Positions 63,249 to 64,000 of a DNA stretch of 64,000 nt are shown here, piece after piece. Position numbers and translations under genes: made by a program. Each line of letters opens with the position of its first letter. The first letter of the stretch is position 1. Below the pieces are notes generated by a model, which made no database searches, had not been told where the DNA came from, and saw only the letters and a list, made by a program, of their open reading frames with translations. The stretch spans positions 12,462,001-12,526,000 of the forward strand of contig CM065318.1 in assembly GCA_033032175.1 (NCBI GenBank), given 5' to 3'. This stretch comes from Saturnia japonica (taxonomy: Eukaryota > Arthropoda > Insecta > Lepidoptera > Saturniidae).

Positions 63249-64000
63249 ATGCCTTCTGAACCACGAAACGAACGTAAATTGCAAAAATTGCAGAATAAGA
63301 TTACAGTTTTGTTTGAGAGGTTACAACAGATATATGATTTAATCGCGGAAATTGGTAATAATGATGAAAAAATTGAGGAGTTTTTAGCGGATAGTTTTAC
63401 GATTGACACCTTACGAAATGATTTTATGGCAGCCGTTGAGGAACGAAGTAATTTTGAATTAACGTTATCGGATGGTCCCACATCTTCTAATAAAGTCGTC
63501 ATTTCGTTTGAACAGTTATATGCTAAAATAAAATATAAGTCACATCAACTGCAGTCGCAAATGGCTGAAAATACTAGCCGCGATGAGCAGGGTACCGTAG
63601 TGAAATGCGTAAAACCGTCCTTAAAATTACCACGATTAGAAATTTGTTCATTTGACGGTGAAAATGAGACTTGGCCTATTTTTTATGAGACATTTAAATC
63701 TGTTATTCACGATAACCCGGATCTAAGCGACGGTGAAATAATTCAATATTTAATTGGTAGACTAAAGGGCAAAGCCTTAAATATTTGCCAAGGTATTTTA
63801 CCCACTGCCGAAAATTATAGTGTTGTGTGGAAAGCCTTGGTGAATAAATACAATGACAAAAAGATATTTAGATAAATTACTTAACTTGCCAAATGTAGGT
63901 GAAAATTCTCCTTCACAATTAGAAGAATTTATAGATAAGTTTTCATCTCTGAACTCCGCTTTGAAACAATTACACTTGAAAAGCTTGGAGGATTTCATAT
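63249..64000 (+). pseudogene. BEL/Pao gag, runs off the window
   Basis: Frame 63249-63875 opens MPSEPRNERKLQKLQNKITV with a coiled-coil N terminus. The DUF1759-type gag core SLKLPRLEICSFDGENETWP and IFYETFKSVIHDNPDLSDGE follows, with IQYLIGRLKGKALNI. A frameshift near 63865 moves it to a frame reading PSQLEEFIDKFSSLNSALKQ to the window end. This is BEL/Pao rather than gypsy. A single shift in an otherwise clean frame suggests a young element or a sequence error. Confidence 0.85.

Overview
The window is eukaryotic: AT-rich, with GT-AG introns and a very high load of transposable elements (TEs). The mix of elements (mariner and DD41D transposons, hAT, jockey-like, RNase H-bearing and RTE-like LINE remnants, Ty3/gypsy, BEL/Pao, tRNA-derived SINEs) and the repeated 3' tails of the type GACGCAGACGAAG..GCG..CAGCTAGT point to an insect, most likely a moth or butterfly. 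I saw no tRNA, rRNA or CRISPR array.

Two host genes can be read exon by exon, both on the minus strand. The first is the 5' part of almondex/TM2D3 (11326 to 5783, three exons: signal peptide plus cysteine-rich ectodomain). Its exons for the TM2 membrane domain are not seen and should lie left of the window. The second is a 17-exon gene running from 50185 down to 17873. All 16 junctions agree in phase and give an uninterrupted frame of 1,590 codons (1,589 aa). It begins with a Myb domain of the RAP1/TERF2IP type, followed by long charged, disordered regions, a short coiled coil and several basic nuclear-localisation-like patches. It is a candidate insect RAP1-like chromatin or telomere protein; the rest of the protein is not recognised.

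Region by region: 1-5.8 kb is a mosaic of two mariner copies and duplicated LINE reverse-transcriptase pieces, with dense small indels between the copies (old decay or poor assembly). 5.8-11.3 kb is almondex, with a 1.3-kb DD41D transposon in an intron. 11.3-17.8 kb is intergenic and repeat-filled. 17.9-50.2 kb is the RAP1-like gene; its introns hold a 6.2-kb hAT element with target-site duplications (TSDs), several terminal-inverted-repeat (TIR) elements, an LTR/BEL-like leader, SINEs and LINE tails. 51-64 kb is a nest of retrotransposons: a minus-strand Ty3/gypsy element split by a plus-strand LINE with an 11-bp TSD, then a plus-strand Ty3/gypsy element split by a 1.17-kb insert with 6-bp flanking repeats and cut by the 5' LTR of a BEL/Pao element that runs off the right edge.

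None of the TEs looks fully active. The younger ones are close to intact, and the in-frame stops I found in their transposase and pol frames are all TGA.
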